The notes below the pieces were generated by a model. It worked only from the letters and a program-made list of their open reading frames with translations. It was not told the origin of the DNA and made no database searches. Shown one piece after another: positions 14,614 through 23,563 of a stretch of 55,597 nucleotides of DNA. Each line of letters begins with the position of its first letter. The stretch's first letter is position 1. The DNA is from DASRHT01 sp035293765 (GTDB lineage: Bacteria > Chloroflexota > Ktedonobacteria > Ktedonobacterales > Ktedonobacteraceae), in the NCBI GenBank assembly GCA_035293765.1, contig DATGMF010000063.1, positions 1 to 55,597 on the forward strand, written 5' to 3'. A program made the translations under genes and the position numbers.

Positions 14614-17109
14614 TTATACAAAAGCGCCTTCCTCGAAATGCGCATACTGGAAGTGCTGATTGACAATCTGAACAACCACGATAATTTTGTTATCCGGGTT
14701 GCTTTCATTGTCGCCACCAAAACGAACGCGCCCGCTGATACCGACAATATTCTGACCGGCAATGACATCCTTCAGAGTCAGAGCTATCACTTTACCGTTC
14801 TGAGTAAAAACGTCGTTGCAGCTCTGAGCAAGCACAAGCATCGCGTCATAAGCAACAGAGGCGCTAGGGGTCATTCTAGTGCTGCCATATTGCCCATCGC
14901 CAGCATCTGCTCCATAAGTATTTTTATAATCTCCTATTCCCTGCGGTACCGGTACTGATGGGTGGGGCAAAATCTGCCAGATATCGGGATAAGTGAAAGC
15001 CGTAAAGTATAAACGATACCACTGTGACCGCACATCCGGTGTATAACCGGCCAGCCCATAGAGCGAATCGCCACCTAAGATATGCAAATTGGCATACTGC
15101 TTTTGATCGTGGTGAGCTAACCATTGCAAGATCGTATTGACATCTAACACGTAACAGGCGCAGTAAAGCAGATCAGGCTTATCCTGCAAAACAGTCGTCA
15201 GGGCATTCTCGATAGAGCTACGATTGTTAGGATCAAACCCCGTTGGCTGTCCTGCTAGTTGATACGTTTTATCAGACGAAGGGAAATCGCCACTAAAATC
15301 CCCCTCTAGATTGAGGCCATAGAGATTGTCCGAGCGATAGAGGACCGCCACTCGTTTCACATGTAAGACGTTTTTGGCAAAATCGGCGGCAGCCCGAGCT
15401 TCAACGCTATTTGGGGGCACCACACGGAACAGGTAATGCGTCTGTGGCAACTGATCAATCGTCGCTTTTGAAGCCACCACCGGGACAAGTTTTTTCAGAT
15501 TTATGTTCAGTTCGTTATTGATAGTAGTCGTACTCTGGCTGGTTACTCCGCTCATCACGCCCACAATCGTTGGATCATGAGCAATCACTCCTGCTATCTG
15601 ATCCGCGACCTGCGTTGCATAATCGGATTCATCCTTCACGCCCGAACCAATATTAGCCACCAGCACATTGAGCAGGATACACCCTTTATAACTATTATTC
15701 CGGCATGCCTCATTATGCTCTTTTTGCTGAAGATAGACACCCTGTAAAACATCGGGACCATCGTAGCCATATTGGCCGCTCAGGACAGCTACGGCAATAA
15801 TAGTTGCATGAGGATAAGCCTTATCGCTTTGCACCCGGCTATCCTCATAATAGATGCCTGCTTCGGCGTTGGTGGGATCATTCTTCGTTGCCTGATACCA
15901 GTCCGCTTGCTCCACAGCACTATGCGGATTGGCGCGGGAATCGCTGGCGTCAGCCACCAGTTGCCGTACAATGTTTTCAGGACGGTTGAGATCAAAAACG
16001 GCATTGCCATCACTGATGCCAATGCAGTCACCGCTTTTTACGAGTTGAACGCCCAAACCATCCTGACGCTTTTGCTGCTGTGCGTCCAGGCAAGCCTTCA
16101 CGGCAAACGGAGTTTCCGGTAGTGGTGAGGAGTTCTGCGGCCAAAGCGCGCGGAGGATAAGGGCGAGGATCAGCAACACAGCCATCCCCGTCAGACCAAA
16201 GCTGGCTATTTTCGTGCTTTTCCGGGTCTTTTTCTCGCGTCGCTGCACAAAAGCGTAAGCAAAGGCAGCCGCGCTATGGCAGGCATACTGCTTCCAGTTA
16301 TCGCTGCGTTTAAAGCCTACGATATCGCTGATGCCGCGAATAGCCATCACCGGATATTGCCGCCGCATCTGCTGAGCGGCTTGATAGACGCCTGCCGTCT
16401 CCATCTCCACCGCGCGGATGCTGCGTGCGCTTTGCAGCCATTGTGCCAGCACAGCATCGCTACGCACCAAGCTATTACTGGATGCAATGGTGCCGGTGAG
16501 GAATGTCGGGGTACGGTTCCCACGCTGCTCTCTGCCAAAATGCCATAAGAAAACCTCCTCGACCTTCTCGCGCCACGCTGGATTGACACTTTGATCGAGG
16601 AAACGCTGCACATTCTCTTTTGAGAGCTGTAACGTTGGACGCGGCATGCCAATCGACGTCTCGCTGTTCCAACCCGCCAGTTGCGGCTGATAGAGATAGA
16701 GATTGGCAACGATATCGCTCACAACAGGGTGAACTCCTCCGGTGACATCATAGGTCGTCTGATGGCCGTGAATTGCATTAAGATCAAAATTGTGGATATG
16801 CGAAGAGACGATGACATCGCCTAGCGTGAAGTCGGTGTCAGGTACGCCGCCACCAATGCCGACTACCAGCAAGAGTTGGGGGTCCAGATCGTGAATGATC
16901 TGGGTGGCGACCTGCTGGGACACATCATTGCCAGGACTGGGAGTACGCTTGATGGCCACCGTACGGATTTTGCCCTTTTCCGCCCGCACCCGACTGATAC
17001 CATACGTGTGTTGGCTTGCAGGATCTGTATAAGGAGTAGGCTTGAAACGCTTGTCGATGGCGTTATATTCTTCTGGAAGAATCGTAATAATCGCAAAATC
17101 CACCTTCAT
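14614..17109 (-). CDS. PNP/MTAN-type nucleosidase domain - TM helix - periplasmic-binding-protein receptor fusion
   Basis: 831-residue single-pass membrane protein. Residues 1-285 are a cytoplasmic nucleoside phosphorylase/nucleosidase domain: opening KVDFAIITILPEEYNAI, glycine loop VVGIGGGVPDTDFTLGDV (82-99), purine/ribose motif VEMETAG (234-240), and RGISD (258-262) with the catalytic-type Asp262. Residues 286-300 are basic (RREKKTRKSTK), then a TM helix spans 301-323. From about 335 to the end is an extracytoplasmic type I periplasmic-binding fold like branched-chain amino-acid receptors. It opens CLDAQ...GDCIGISDG and contains VAVLSGQYGYDGPDVLQGV and RVAVLYRSDNLYG. ATG 17109 has GCGGAGAG 7 bases upstream and removes 31 unlikely residues. 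The layout suggests an extracellular ligand sensor controlling a nucleotide-cleaving enzyme. It is a solo gene, convergent with pcaB. Confidence 0.85.
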   Translation of the reverse strand: MKVDFAIITILPEEYNAIDKRFKPTPYTDPASQHTYGISRVRAEKGKIRTVAIKRTPSPGNDVSQQVATQIIHDLDPQLLLVVGIGGGVPDTDFTLGDVIVSSHIHNFDLNAIHGHQTTYDVTGGVHPVVSDIVANLYLYQPQLAGWNSETSIGMPRPTLQLSKENVQRFLDQSVNPAWREKVEEVFLWHFGREQRGNRTPTFLTGTIASSNSLVRSDAVLAQWLQSARSIRAVEMETAGVYQAAQQMRRQYPVMAIRGISDIVGFKRSDNWKQYACHSAAAFAYAFVQRREKKTRKSTKIASFGLTGMAVLLILALILRALWPQNSSPLPETPFAVKACLDAQQQKRQDGLGVQLVKSGDCIGISDGNAVFDLNRPENIVRQLVADASDSRANPHSAVEQADWYQATKNDPTNAEAGIYYEDSRVQSDKAYPHATIIAVAVLSGQYGYDGPDVLQGVYLQQKEHNEACRNNSYKGCILLNVLVANIGSGVKDESDYATQVADQIAGVIAHDPTIVGVMSGVTSQSTTTINNELNINLKKLVPVVASKATIDQLPQTHYLFRVVPPNSVEARAAADFAKNVLHVKRVAVLYRSDNLYGLNLEGDFSGDFPSSDKTYQLAGQPTGFDPNNRSSIENALTTVLQDKPDLLYCACYVLDVNTILQWLAHHDQKQYANLHILGGDSLYGLAGYTPDVRSQWYRLYFTAFTYPDIWQILPHPSVPVPQGIGDYKNTYGADAGDGQYGSTRMTPSASVAYDAMLVLAQSCNDVFTQNGKVIALTLKDVIAGQNIVGISGRVRFGGDNESNPDNKIIVVVQIVNQHFQYAHFEEGAFV

Positions 17110-17351
17110 AGCAATCTCTCCGCAGATATATGTATTTCTGAGCGTAATGTTGTATATGCCATAAGTAGGTTTTAGTATACATGTTATGCAGTAGTGCTGC
17201 AAGAGTTTAGCCCAATAGTCTAAAAATTATGACTGAGGAGGTTTCGTCTAAAGAGGCTGTATGATTGCACTATTGTATGTTTAAATAACGCAACTTTTCA
17301 CTTATCGAGGTTAGACTATCAGGAAACTACTTCGTCTGGTATTAAGAGTAG

Positions 17352-17396
17352 AAGAAACCGCCCCATCGCCTGGTTCAACGCAGCGGCGTGGGGCGG
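17352..17396 (-). terminator. terminator of the copper-resistance gene
   Basis: CGCCCCATCGCC (17359-17370) pairs with GGCGTGGGGCG (17385-17395). On the minus strand it is followed by GTTTCTTCT. It lies 12 bases after the stop of the CopC-CopD gene. Confidence 0.7.
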
Positions 17397-17407
17397 GCTT
17401 TCTCCTA

Positions 17408-19318
17408 TCACACTCGTATAAATTCCGTCAACTCGACTTCATGCGTGCCACTATCTGGCGTGCGCACCTGGATGCGGATGGCCCAGCGACCTCCCTCCGT
17501 GATACCCGTATGCGCAACAAAGTTCCCTTGCCCATCCGGCTGCAAGTTCAGTGCCTGCACGCCCGAGCCCACGTCCATGCCGAACAACCCGATGTAGAGC
17601 GAGACCCCGACATTGGTATCAACCCGCCCGTCTGGGTCCATCACTGTAGCGGTAAAGGTATTGAGGCCGAGCCGGTTCGGCGAGATCACCAGATGGACCT
17701 GGAACTTGCCATCGGTGGTCTTCACTGTCGTGCTAAAAGGCGGGATCACCGAAGAAGGTGAGGTCACCTGCTGCAAAATGGGGACCTGGTTGGGTGAAGT
17801 GGGTACCAGCGTGCCCGCATACACACTCATCAAGCCTGTACAGATCAGCACAGCGACGCCCAACGCTGGCTCCCAGCGCAATACATTGGTCAAGCGGCTA
17901 GTTTGCCTGGCAATGCTACTCTCAAGCTGCTTGACCTCTTGCGCGGTTGCCGTGCTACTTTCGCTCATCGGTAGATATTTGCGGTAGTCTTTGGCGAGTC
18001 GGGGACGCAAACGCCAGACGTGAACGGCGCTGGTCAGCAGCATCGCCCCTACCAGCAGCACCTTCACAATCAGGGCACGCCCATAGTCAGTGTTCACGAG
18101 CTGATCCAGCGAGGTGAAATGGACTGAGGCATTGAGCGGTCCTGAGAGCGCCATAATCACTACGCCGGTATAGGCCAGCGGTGAGTAGCGTGGCAAAGTC
18201 GCCAGCAAGGAGCGCGCCTGCTCCATCTTAGGGTTCTGCCTGAGCACCGGCAGGTAAATCGCCGCGATATACATCATGCCGCCCACCCAGAGCGAAGCCG
18301 CCAGCAGATGCAGCCAGTCTCCCAGCAGCGAGTAGATGGAGATGCTGCCAGGTACAGCGCCAGCATGGCCTGAGAGCGTCATCGCGATCAACAAGGCCAG
18401 ACCGAGCAAGAGGTTGATCCAGAGCAGCGCCTGATTGATCCTCTCCGAGCGCTGCCCGGACCACAGTGCATAGGCGGCAATTGCCATTGCCAGCACAATC
18501 ACCCCCTGGCGCATCAGCCAGTAGGTGCCAAACTGCCCGCTGGCAACGAGCTGCGTGAGCACGGATGGGTCAAAGACGCGATCCCACTGCCCATTGGTGA
18601 CGGAGTATGCCTGACCCATCAGAATACCCACATTCGCCAGGAACATCATCCCCAGGATCGGCAGCGCGAAATAGCGTTCGAAGCGGCGCTCTTCCCGCTG
18701 GCGAATGACTGTTTGTTCGCTTTGCTCCGTTTCCGGCTGATGGACGAAGTTGCGCCACAGTTGCGCTCCCATCCAGAACACTACCCCAAGCTCAACCAGA
18801 GTGGTCATGAACAGCGTAAAGAGCGTTGGCCCATCCAGTTGCCCTGGAACGCTTCCTCCCTGCAGCAACTTCGGATCGAGATGCACGCTCGTAAACGTGG
18901 GAACAGGATCGCCCGGCAGCGCCAACGTAAAAAGGAACGAGCCGCTGAGCACATGCCCATCCGCCGCCGACCGTGTGCGCCAGATCACGACATAGACGGC
19001 GGTCTTCAAACCGGATTGCAGCGGCACATCCAGTTCGGTGGGATCAGACGAGGAGACATGCGAATGGTTGGTATCGACGCGCACCGCACCACCGGCCAGC
19101 ACTGAGGCGGTGGTAAAGGCAGGATTCAAATTCTCAGTGAACCACATACGCACCTGCGATGGAACCGCGCTGATGGTCGAATCTGGCGCGGGATCGGCTC
19201 GGAGCAAAATGGCATGCGCCTGGCTCGTTTGAGGAAATAGCAGCAGCAGGCTCAAGGCCAGGGGAACTGCAACGAGGAACAGGCGTCGCGTGAAACCGCG
19301 ATAGGGTTGAGCTCTCAT
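17408..19318 (-). CDS. CopC-CopD fusion copper-resistance/uptake protein
   Basis: 636-residue envelope protein. A signal peptide (cleaved near SQAHA, about 35) is followed by a CopC-type copper-binding beta domain beginning HAILLRADPAPDS, with the N-terminal His as typical Cu ligand and a DGHVLSG motif. The middle (about 150-450) is a CopD-type membrane domain with eight or so helices. The last 120 residues are another beta domain, similar in placement to YtkA/FixH-like modules. The order matches YcnJ-type proteins implicated in copper import or tolerance. ATG 19318 gives a canonical signal peptide; the frame is open to 19360, and no strong ribosome binding site decides between them. Confidence 0.85.
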   Translation of the reverse strand: MRAQPYRGFTRRLFLVAVPLALSLLLLFPQTSQAHAILLRADPAPDSTISAVPSQVRMWFTENLNPAFTTASVLAGGAVRVDTNHSHVSSSDPTELDVPLQSGLKTAVYVVIWRTRSAADGHVLSGSFLFTLALPGDPVPTFTSVHLDPKLLQGGSVPGQLDGPTLFTLFMTTLVELGVVFWMGAQLWRNFVHQPETEQSEQTVIRQREERRFERYFALPILGMMFLANVGILMGQAYSVTNGQWDRVFDPSVLTQLVASGQFGTYWLMRQGVIVLAMAIAAYALWSGQRSERINQALLWINLLLGLALLIAMTLSGHAGAVPGSISIYSLLGDWLHLLAASLWVGGMMYIAAIYLPVLRQNPKMEQARSLLATLPRYSPLAYTGVVIMALSGPLNASVHFTSLDQLVNTDYGRALIVKVLLVGAMLLTSAVHVWRLRPRLAKDYRKYLPMSESSTATAQEVKQLESSIARQTSRLTNVLRWEPALGVAVLICTGLMSVYAGTLVPTSPNQVPILQQVTSPSSVIPPFSTTVKTTDGKFQVHLVISPNRLGLNTFTATVMDPDGRVDTNVGVSLYIGLFGMDVGSGVQALNLQPDGQGNFVAHTGITEGGRWAIRIQVRTPDSGTHEVELTEFIRV

Positions 19319-19869
19319 ACTATCAATCCAATCTGAGTGCAAACATCGTAGCAGCGCCATAACGCAGACTGCTGGCCGCTACATACGATCTATGTCGTTC
19401 TCAAGGACCGCCGATAACGTTTAAAGGCTCTTTTCGCGATCAAAGATCCGCTGGCACCACTCGGACAATGATGGAGGATTGTTCTGGCGGACCTGCTCGC
19501 TTACTGTTATCGCCGCTTTTAGCGGGTAAAAATATATGCAAAGGGCATAGCTCTATTATAAACAGATACTTTTATTTACGCAATAGCAACGGACTTTTTT
19601 GTGAAAATCGATTGGCAAAGCTGCCTGCTCATATGCACACGACCGAACGTGGTTCGGCAAACAGCAACAGCGATTTGCCAAAAAATTGTCTAAATTGGCT
19701 AAAGAGGGCGTTTCTATCTTTCGAATCGTAGCTCGCACTTAATCATAATATGATATATTATATCTCAAAAGATAGGAAGGAGGTGTTATTTACATTTTCG
19801 TTATTTCACCACTCTTTTTCATAAAAACACTTCTCGCGCAACAAATATTTAGATAGGAGAGAAACGTCT
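19319..19869. other. intergenic region with AT-rich palindrome and orphan ribosome binding site
   Basis: About 550 bases between divergent genes with no credible coding sequence. The right third is AT-rich and holds a perfect palindrome and an isolated strong ribosome-binding sequence (separate entry). Confidence 0.6.
19745..19785 (+). promoter_or_regulatory. palindrome ATAATAT-gat-ATATTAT and orphan GGAAGGAGGTG
   Basis: Perfect 7-bp inverted repeat at 19745-19761, suitable as an operator or AT-rich promoter core. It is followed at 19775-19785 by a near-perfect Shine-Dalgarno sequence with no long frame behind it (at most a 13-codon GTG frame ending TAA). The real start codon of the downstream gene has its own AGGAGAG. 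Confidence 0.35.
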
Positions 19870-21690
19870 ATGCGACAAAACCCTTGCCCCGTTTTCTTCC
19901 GCACCGGTTTACCCGCGCTACTCCTGGTCGTCCTCTGTTTTCAGTTTGGCGCTGGCAAAGAGAGCGTCGCGTACGCAGCGGCTCCCGCGCCTTCGCTCAA
20001 TACGGCCCTTACTCAGGCAGCGCAACGGTTCGGCGTTCCCGTTGAGCTGTTGAAAGCGATTGCCTATATGGAAAGTCGTCTGAGCATGCATAATGGCACG
20101 CCGAGCATTGATGGCGGCTATGGGCTGATGCACCTGGTGAAGAATAGCCGCGCCGATACGCTCGATCAGGCTGCCAAAGACCTGGGCGTGAGCGTTCAAC
20201 TCCTCCAGACCGATGCCGCGACGAATATCCTCGGTGGCGCGGCAGTGCTACGCGATGAGGCTTTGCAGCTTTCCAACTCGCATACCCTCCCTAAAACTCT
20301 GGCAGGCTGGTATGGCACGATTGCCGCATACAGCCACGCGACGATACGCCCAACAGCGTTGCTGTATGCCGATAGCCTTTATAAGCTGCTCAATAGCGGC
20401 TTTAGCGCGCAAACCGAGGGCGGCGAAACAGTCACGCTGGCGGCTCAGCAGGTGCAGCCCGACCACACAACCGCTGCAACAGTCAAGGGAGCCAAAGCCC
20501 TACCGGTGGGCTGCAAAGTCGATACCAACGTCGATTATCCAGCCGCCATCGACTGTATTGTGGACCCCAAGACCTTTGATTGCAATCTCGTCTCGTCAAC
20601 CGCTCCCTGCACTTATGATGGGGCCAATCGTCCTAACGATCTTTCAATCCTGCAGGTGGTGATCCACGATATCGAAGGCACGGCCCAGAACGCGCTCAAC
20701 GTGTTCCAGGACCCCAATAGCTTCGTCAGCGTCAACTATATTGTGGATAGTGACGGCACTGTGTATCAAGTTATACACGAGAAAGATATTGCCTTCCACG
20801 CGGGCAACTTCTGGTACAATCAGCATTCCGTAGGCATTGAGCATGCCGGCTTTGACGCTACCGGCTTCCAGTGGTACAACGCTACAGAGTATCTGTCCTC
20901 CGCGAAGCTCACTGCTTACCTGCTCAAGAAGTACCACATTCCTCTGGACCACGCTCATATTGTTTCACACGGCACTGTCCCTTCGCCCTTCCTGGCTGTG
21001 GCTCCGAATCACGTCGATCCAGGTCCTTACTGGCTCTGGGATTACTATCTCAACCTGATTCATCAGCAGGGCGTGCCTTTCCCGAAAGGAACCCTCCAGT
21101 CGCATATTATCACTTTGAAGCCTTCAACCGATCTCCGGCCCTTTGGGAAAAACGGGACGGAGACGCCGGCTAACTTCAACTTTTTCTATCTCTATAATGG
21201 ACCCAGCACCGCCTCCGGCCTGATCCCCCAGCAGGGTGACGGCACCGATATTACCGATGTCACCAACAATGTCGAGCCCGCCACGAGCTACTTTTTCCTG
21301 GCAAAGGTAAAAGACCCGGCAGGCACCGGCGATACCCTCTACGAGATCTGGTATGGAGAAGAGGACCAGGCCCACGCGAACCCGTCAAGCCTGTTTGCTA
21401 CGGCTCACCTGGCCTGGCTGGCTGTTCCCCCGGGAGTTGCCATTGAGGGTTCGGGCACAGTTGTCGCGCTCAAGGGAACCAATGGAGCCAGCGCCGAGGT
21501 CTTCGGCAAGCCAATTACGAATGAGCAGTTCCATATCGGTGATGCAGCCAGTAACTCAACCTTCGTATCAGCCTATACGGTGATCGAGGATGGCGGCACG
21601 ACGCTCTGGTACGAGATCAACTACAACCATCGTCAAGCCTGGGTTCCCGCCAGCGAGGTCACTATCGTTCACGCCGCCCCAACAAAATAA
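19870..21690 (+). CDS. secreted peptidoglycan hydrolase: transglycosylase-like plus N-acetylmuramoyl-L-alanine amidase
   Basis: 606-residue exported cell-wall hydrolase. A signal peptide (about 1-37, ending AYAAA) is followed by a lysozyme-like/SLT domain (about 42-170) with Glu68 in IAYMESRL and GGYGLMHL. Next comes an Amidase_2/PGRP domain (about 255-400), with the first zinc His in VVIHDIEG and the second His and Asp in NHVDPGPYW. The C-terminus (about 430-606) holds SH3-like or other wall-binding beta repeats. Such proteins trim peptidoglycan during growth, sporulation or recycling. AGGAGAG sits 8 bases before the ATG. The combination of two PG-cleaving folds in one chain is less usual than either alone. 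Confidence 0.88.
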   Translation: MRQNPCPVFFRTGLPALLLVVLCFQFGAGKESVAYAAAPAPSLNTALTQAAQRFGVPVELLKAIAYMESRLSMHNGTPSIDGGYGLMHLVKNSRADTLDQAAKDLGVSVQLLQTDAATNILGGAAVLRDEALQLSNSHTLPKTLAGWYGTIAAYSHATIRPTALLYADSLYKLLNSGFSAQTEGGETVTLAAQQVQPDHTTAATVKGAKALPVGCKVDTNVDYPAAIDCIVDPKTFDCNLVSSTAPCTYDGANRPNDLSILQVVIHDIEGTAQNALNVFQDPNSFVSVNYIVDSDGTVYQVIHEKDIAFHAGNFWYNQHSVGIEHAGFDATGFQWYNATEYLSSAKLTAYLLKKYHIPLDHAHIVSHGTVPSPFLAVAPNHVDPGPYWLWDYYLNLIHQQGVPFPKGTLQSHIITLKPSTDLRPFGKNGTETPANFNFFYLYNGPSTASGLIPQQGDGTDITDVTNNVEPATSYFFLAKVKDPAGTGDTLYEIWYGEEDQAHANPSSLFATAHLAWLAVPPGVAIEGSGTVVALKGTNGASAEVFGKPITNEQFHIGDAASNSTFVSAYTVIEDGGTTLWYEINYNHRQAWVPASEVTIVHAAPTK

Positions 21691-22227
21691 TCCGACAGGC
21701 AAGTTTCTCCCGCGCTCAAGAAGGACTCATCTCAGGATAAACTGCAATTTGTCCTGGGGATGAGCCTTCTAGCCTCTTACATCACTGCGAAATACTATCC
21801 ACACGCTGCGGAGCTGTACATGGCGTTCTTCATCGCCGGTCCGATGTCAATCTCAGCACCAAAAGACGACCAAAAGACGAGTTTGTGGTTCTCGAAAAGA
21901 CCTTTCTCTGGTTAATATTACTTCAAGAGGCAGATAGCACAATTAGGATATCTGTCGAACTCTTGCTAATTTTTCATACAAGAAACGTGTATAATTTTAG
22001 TAGAGCTTATGCCTGTCCTGCGAGGTGAACAGCCACTTCTTCCAGGGTCATAAAGGTGGAAACTGTCCTGGTATTTTAGCGTCTCTGGCTTCCACCGAAC
22101 GATCCGACATTGCAAATGAAGCCGCTTGTCCATTTGCAATACTATCCCGGCCAAGCTCAGCCGCCATGCACGACACAAGCTCACTACTTATCTGCCTTTT
22201 TAGTAACACGAAAAGAGGAAAAACCTC
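21691..22227. other. intergenic region with hairpins and a -10-like box
   Basis: No gene is visible. It holds a terminator-like hairpin (21721-21768), a TATAAT at 21990-21995 that may start a leader of about 230 bases for the next gene, and a perfect palindrome ATTGCAAATG...CATTTGCAAT at 22109-22140 inside that leader. Confidence 0.5.
21721..21768 (+). terminator. imperfect long hairpin after the amidase gene
   Basis: AAGGACTCATCTCAGGATAA pairs imperfectly with the complement ending GGATGAGCCTT, about 17 of 20 positions. It lacks a T-run, so the terminator role is tentative. Confidence 0.45.
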
Positions 22228-23484
22228 ATGCACAGCCAACCACGCATTGCCCAGAGACTTCTTCATCGTATGCCCCGGAGGAAAAGGTCAGCGACCTCAG
22301 GCAAGTTTAAATGGACCACCGCCATCTTTTTCTGCCTCATCCTGACCACCGTGTGCGCAACGCTGCTTTTTACTAACCCTGTTTTGCGCGCTCTGGCTGC
22401 CGCCCAATCTTCCATTGCTATTAATGGCACTCCTGGGAACCAGCAGGCTTCTCTGACCTGGACCGCCGATCCCAACGCCACCAGCTATATCGTTGAACAG
22501 ACCGATCTGGTCACAGGACAGGTCCAGCAGCTACCAGATGTGATAACGACGACTTCATTTACTGCCGGTTCCCTGGCTACCGGACACTGGTATCGCTTCC
22601 GCGTTATTCCGGTGAACGGCATAACGCAGGGCACCCCATCCGCTCCTATTGATATTCGCACCACAGGCTTTCGTGGCTCCTATGACTTCTACTATGTTCT
22701 TGGCGATTCGTACTCTTCCGGCGAAGGCTCCCCGCCCTATTCAGGCGCAACAGGATGCTATCGCTCCACGCACAGCTACGCCTATTTGCTCGGCGCCGGC
22801 ATACCAACGCCCACCATGATCGCCTGTTCTGGCGCCGTTACCAACGATATCGATAAGACAGTCCAGAACTCCGGGCTGCCGGGTACGCAGCTCCAGCAAT
22901 TGAAGAGCAGTCCTCTGAACAATGCTCTTATCACACTGACTATCGGAGGAAACGATGTTGGTTTTGCCAATGAATTAGAAAACTGTATTGTTAGCTTTAG
23001 CTCTTGCACATCGCGGCAAGCCTCGATCTCACAGAAAATTACGGCGCTAGAACCCCGCCTGGTTCAGGTCTATCAGGAGATCAGGCAGGCGGCCCCTGGC
23101 GCCGATATTATTGTCCTCGGCTATCCTTTATTGCTCGCGGCTGCGAACATTGCCGATTGTCACAATCCCATTGTCCACGTTGGCTTGAGCGGCAGCGAGA
23201 TGACGATGATCCGTGAGCTCGCCGGTCAGATGGACCAGGTAATAACCCAGGCGGCTGCGCAGGCCGGCGTTGTCGCAGCCAGCAGTGAAGTTGAGCAAGC
23301 TTTCGCAGGCCATGAAGCATGCACAGCCAACCAGAGCAACGAGTGGATCAATGAAATCACCGGCATCAACGCGCTGATCCATGGCTCTTTCCATCCAAAC
23401 CTGTCCGGCTATCATGCTGACGCATCCGCGCTCAATTCGCGTCGCACCAGCTTCTACCAGTCCGGCATGGTTCGCTTTCCCTAG
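22228..23484 (+). CDS. secreted SGNH/GDSL hydrolase with fibronectin-type domain
   Basis: 418-residue exported esterase or lipase-like enzyme. A long basic N-terminus (about 1-28) precedes the hydrophobic signal segment (29-58). A fibronectin-III-like domain follows (about 62-150; NGTPGNQQASLTWTADPNATSYIVE). The SGNH domain (about 155-418) shows block I GDSYSSGEG with the catalytic Ser, block III GGNDVGF, and block V with HPN as the catalytic His. Disulfide-forming cysteines are present, as in actinobacterial lipases of this type. Substrate unknown. GAGG about 9 bases before the ATG. The long leader region upstream contains a palindrome that may be regulatory. Confidence 0.88.
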   Translation: MHSQPRIAQRLLHRMPRRKRSATSGKFKWTTAIFFCLILTTVCATLLFTNPVLRALAAAQSSIAINGTPGNQQASLTWTADPNATSYIVEQTDLVTGQVQQLPDVITTTSFTAGSLATGHWYRFRVIPVNGITQGTPSAPIDIRTTGFRGSYDFYYVLGDSYSSGEGSPPYSGATGCYRSTHSYAYLLGAGIPTPTMIACSGAVTNDIDKTVQNSGLPGTQLQQLKSSPLNNALITLTIGGNDVGFANELENCIVSFSSCTSRQASISQKITALEPRLVQVYQEIRQAAPGADIIVLGYPLLLAAANIADCHNPIVHVGLSGSEMTMIRELAGQMDQVITQAAAQAGVVAASSEVEQAFAGHEACTANQSNEWINEITGINALIHGSFHPNLSGYHADASALNSRRTSFYQSGMVRFP

Positions 23485-23526
23485 ATTGCAAATTTTGCGC
23501 GGAAGCAAGCTCAGAAGCTGACCTAT

Positions 23527-23563
23527 AGGATGAAGATATTTTTAAGCGCAATATCTTCATCCT
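23527..23563. terminator. bidirectional hairpin between convergent genes
   Basis: Perfect 14-bp inverted repeat (AGGATGAAGATATT at 23527-23540 and AATATCTTCATCCT at 23550-23563). The loop contains TTTAA. It overlaps the last codon and stop of the nitroreductase gene and likely ends both converging transcripts. Confidence 0.75.

Noticed and set aside
19468..19731. 87-residue frame in the intergenic gap before the amidase gene
   Set aside because: Composition unlike neighbouring genes, no ribosome binding site, no conserved pattern.
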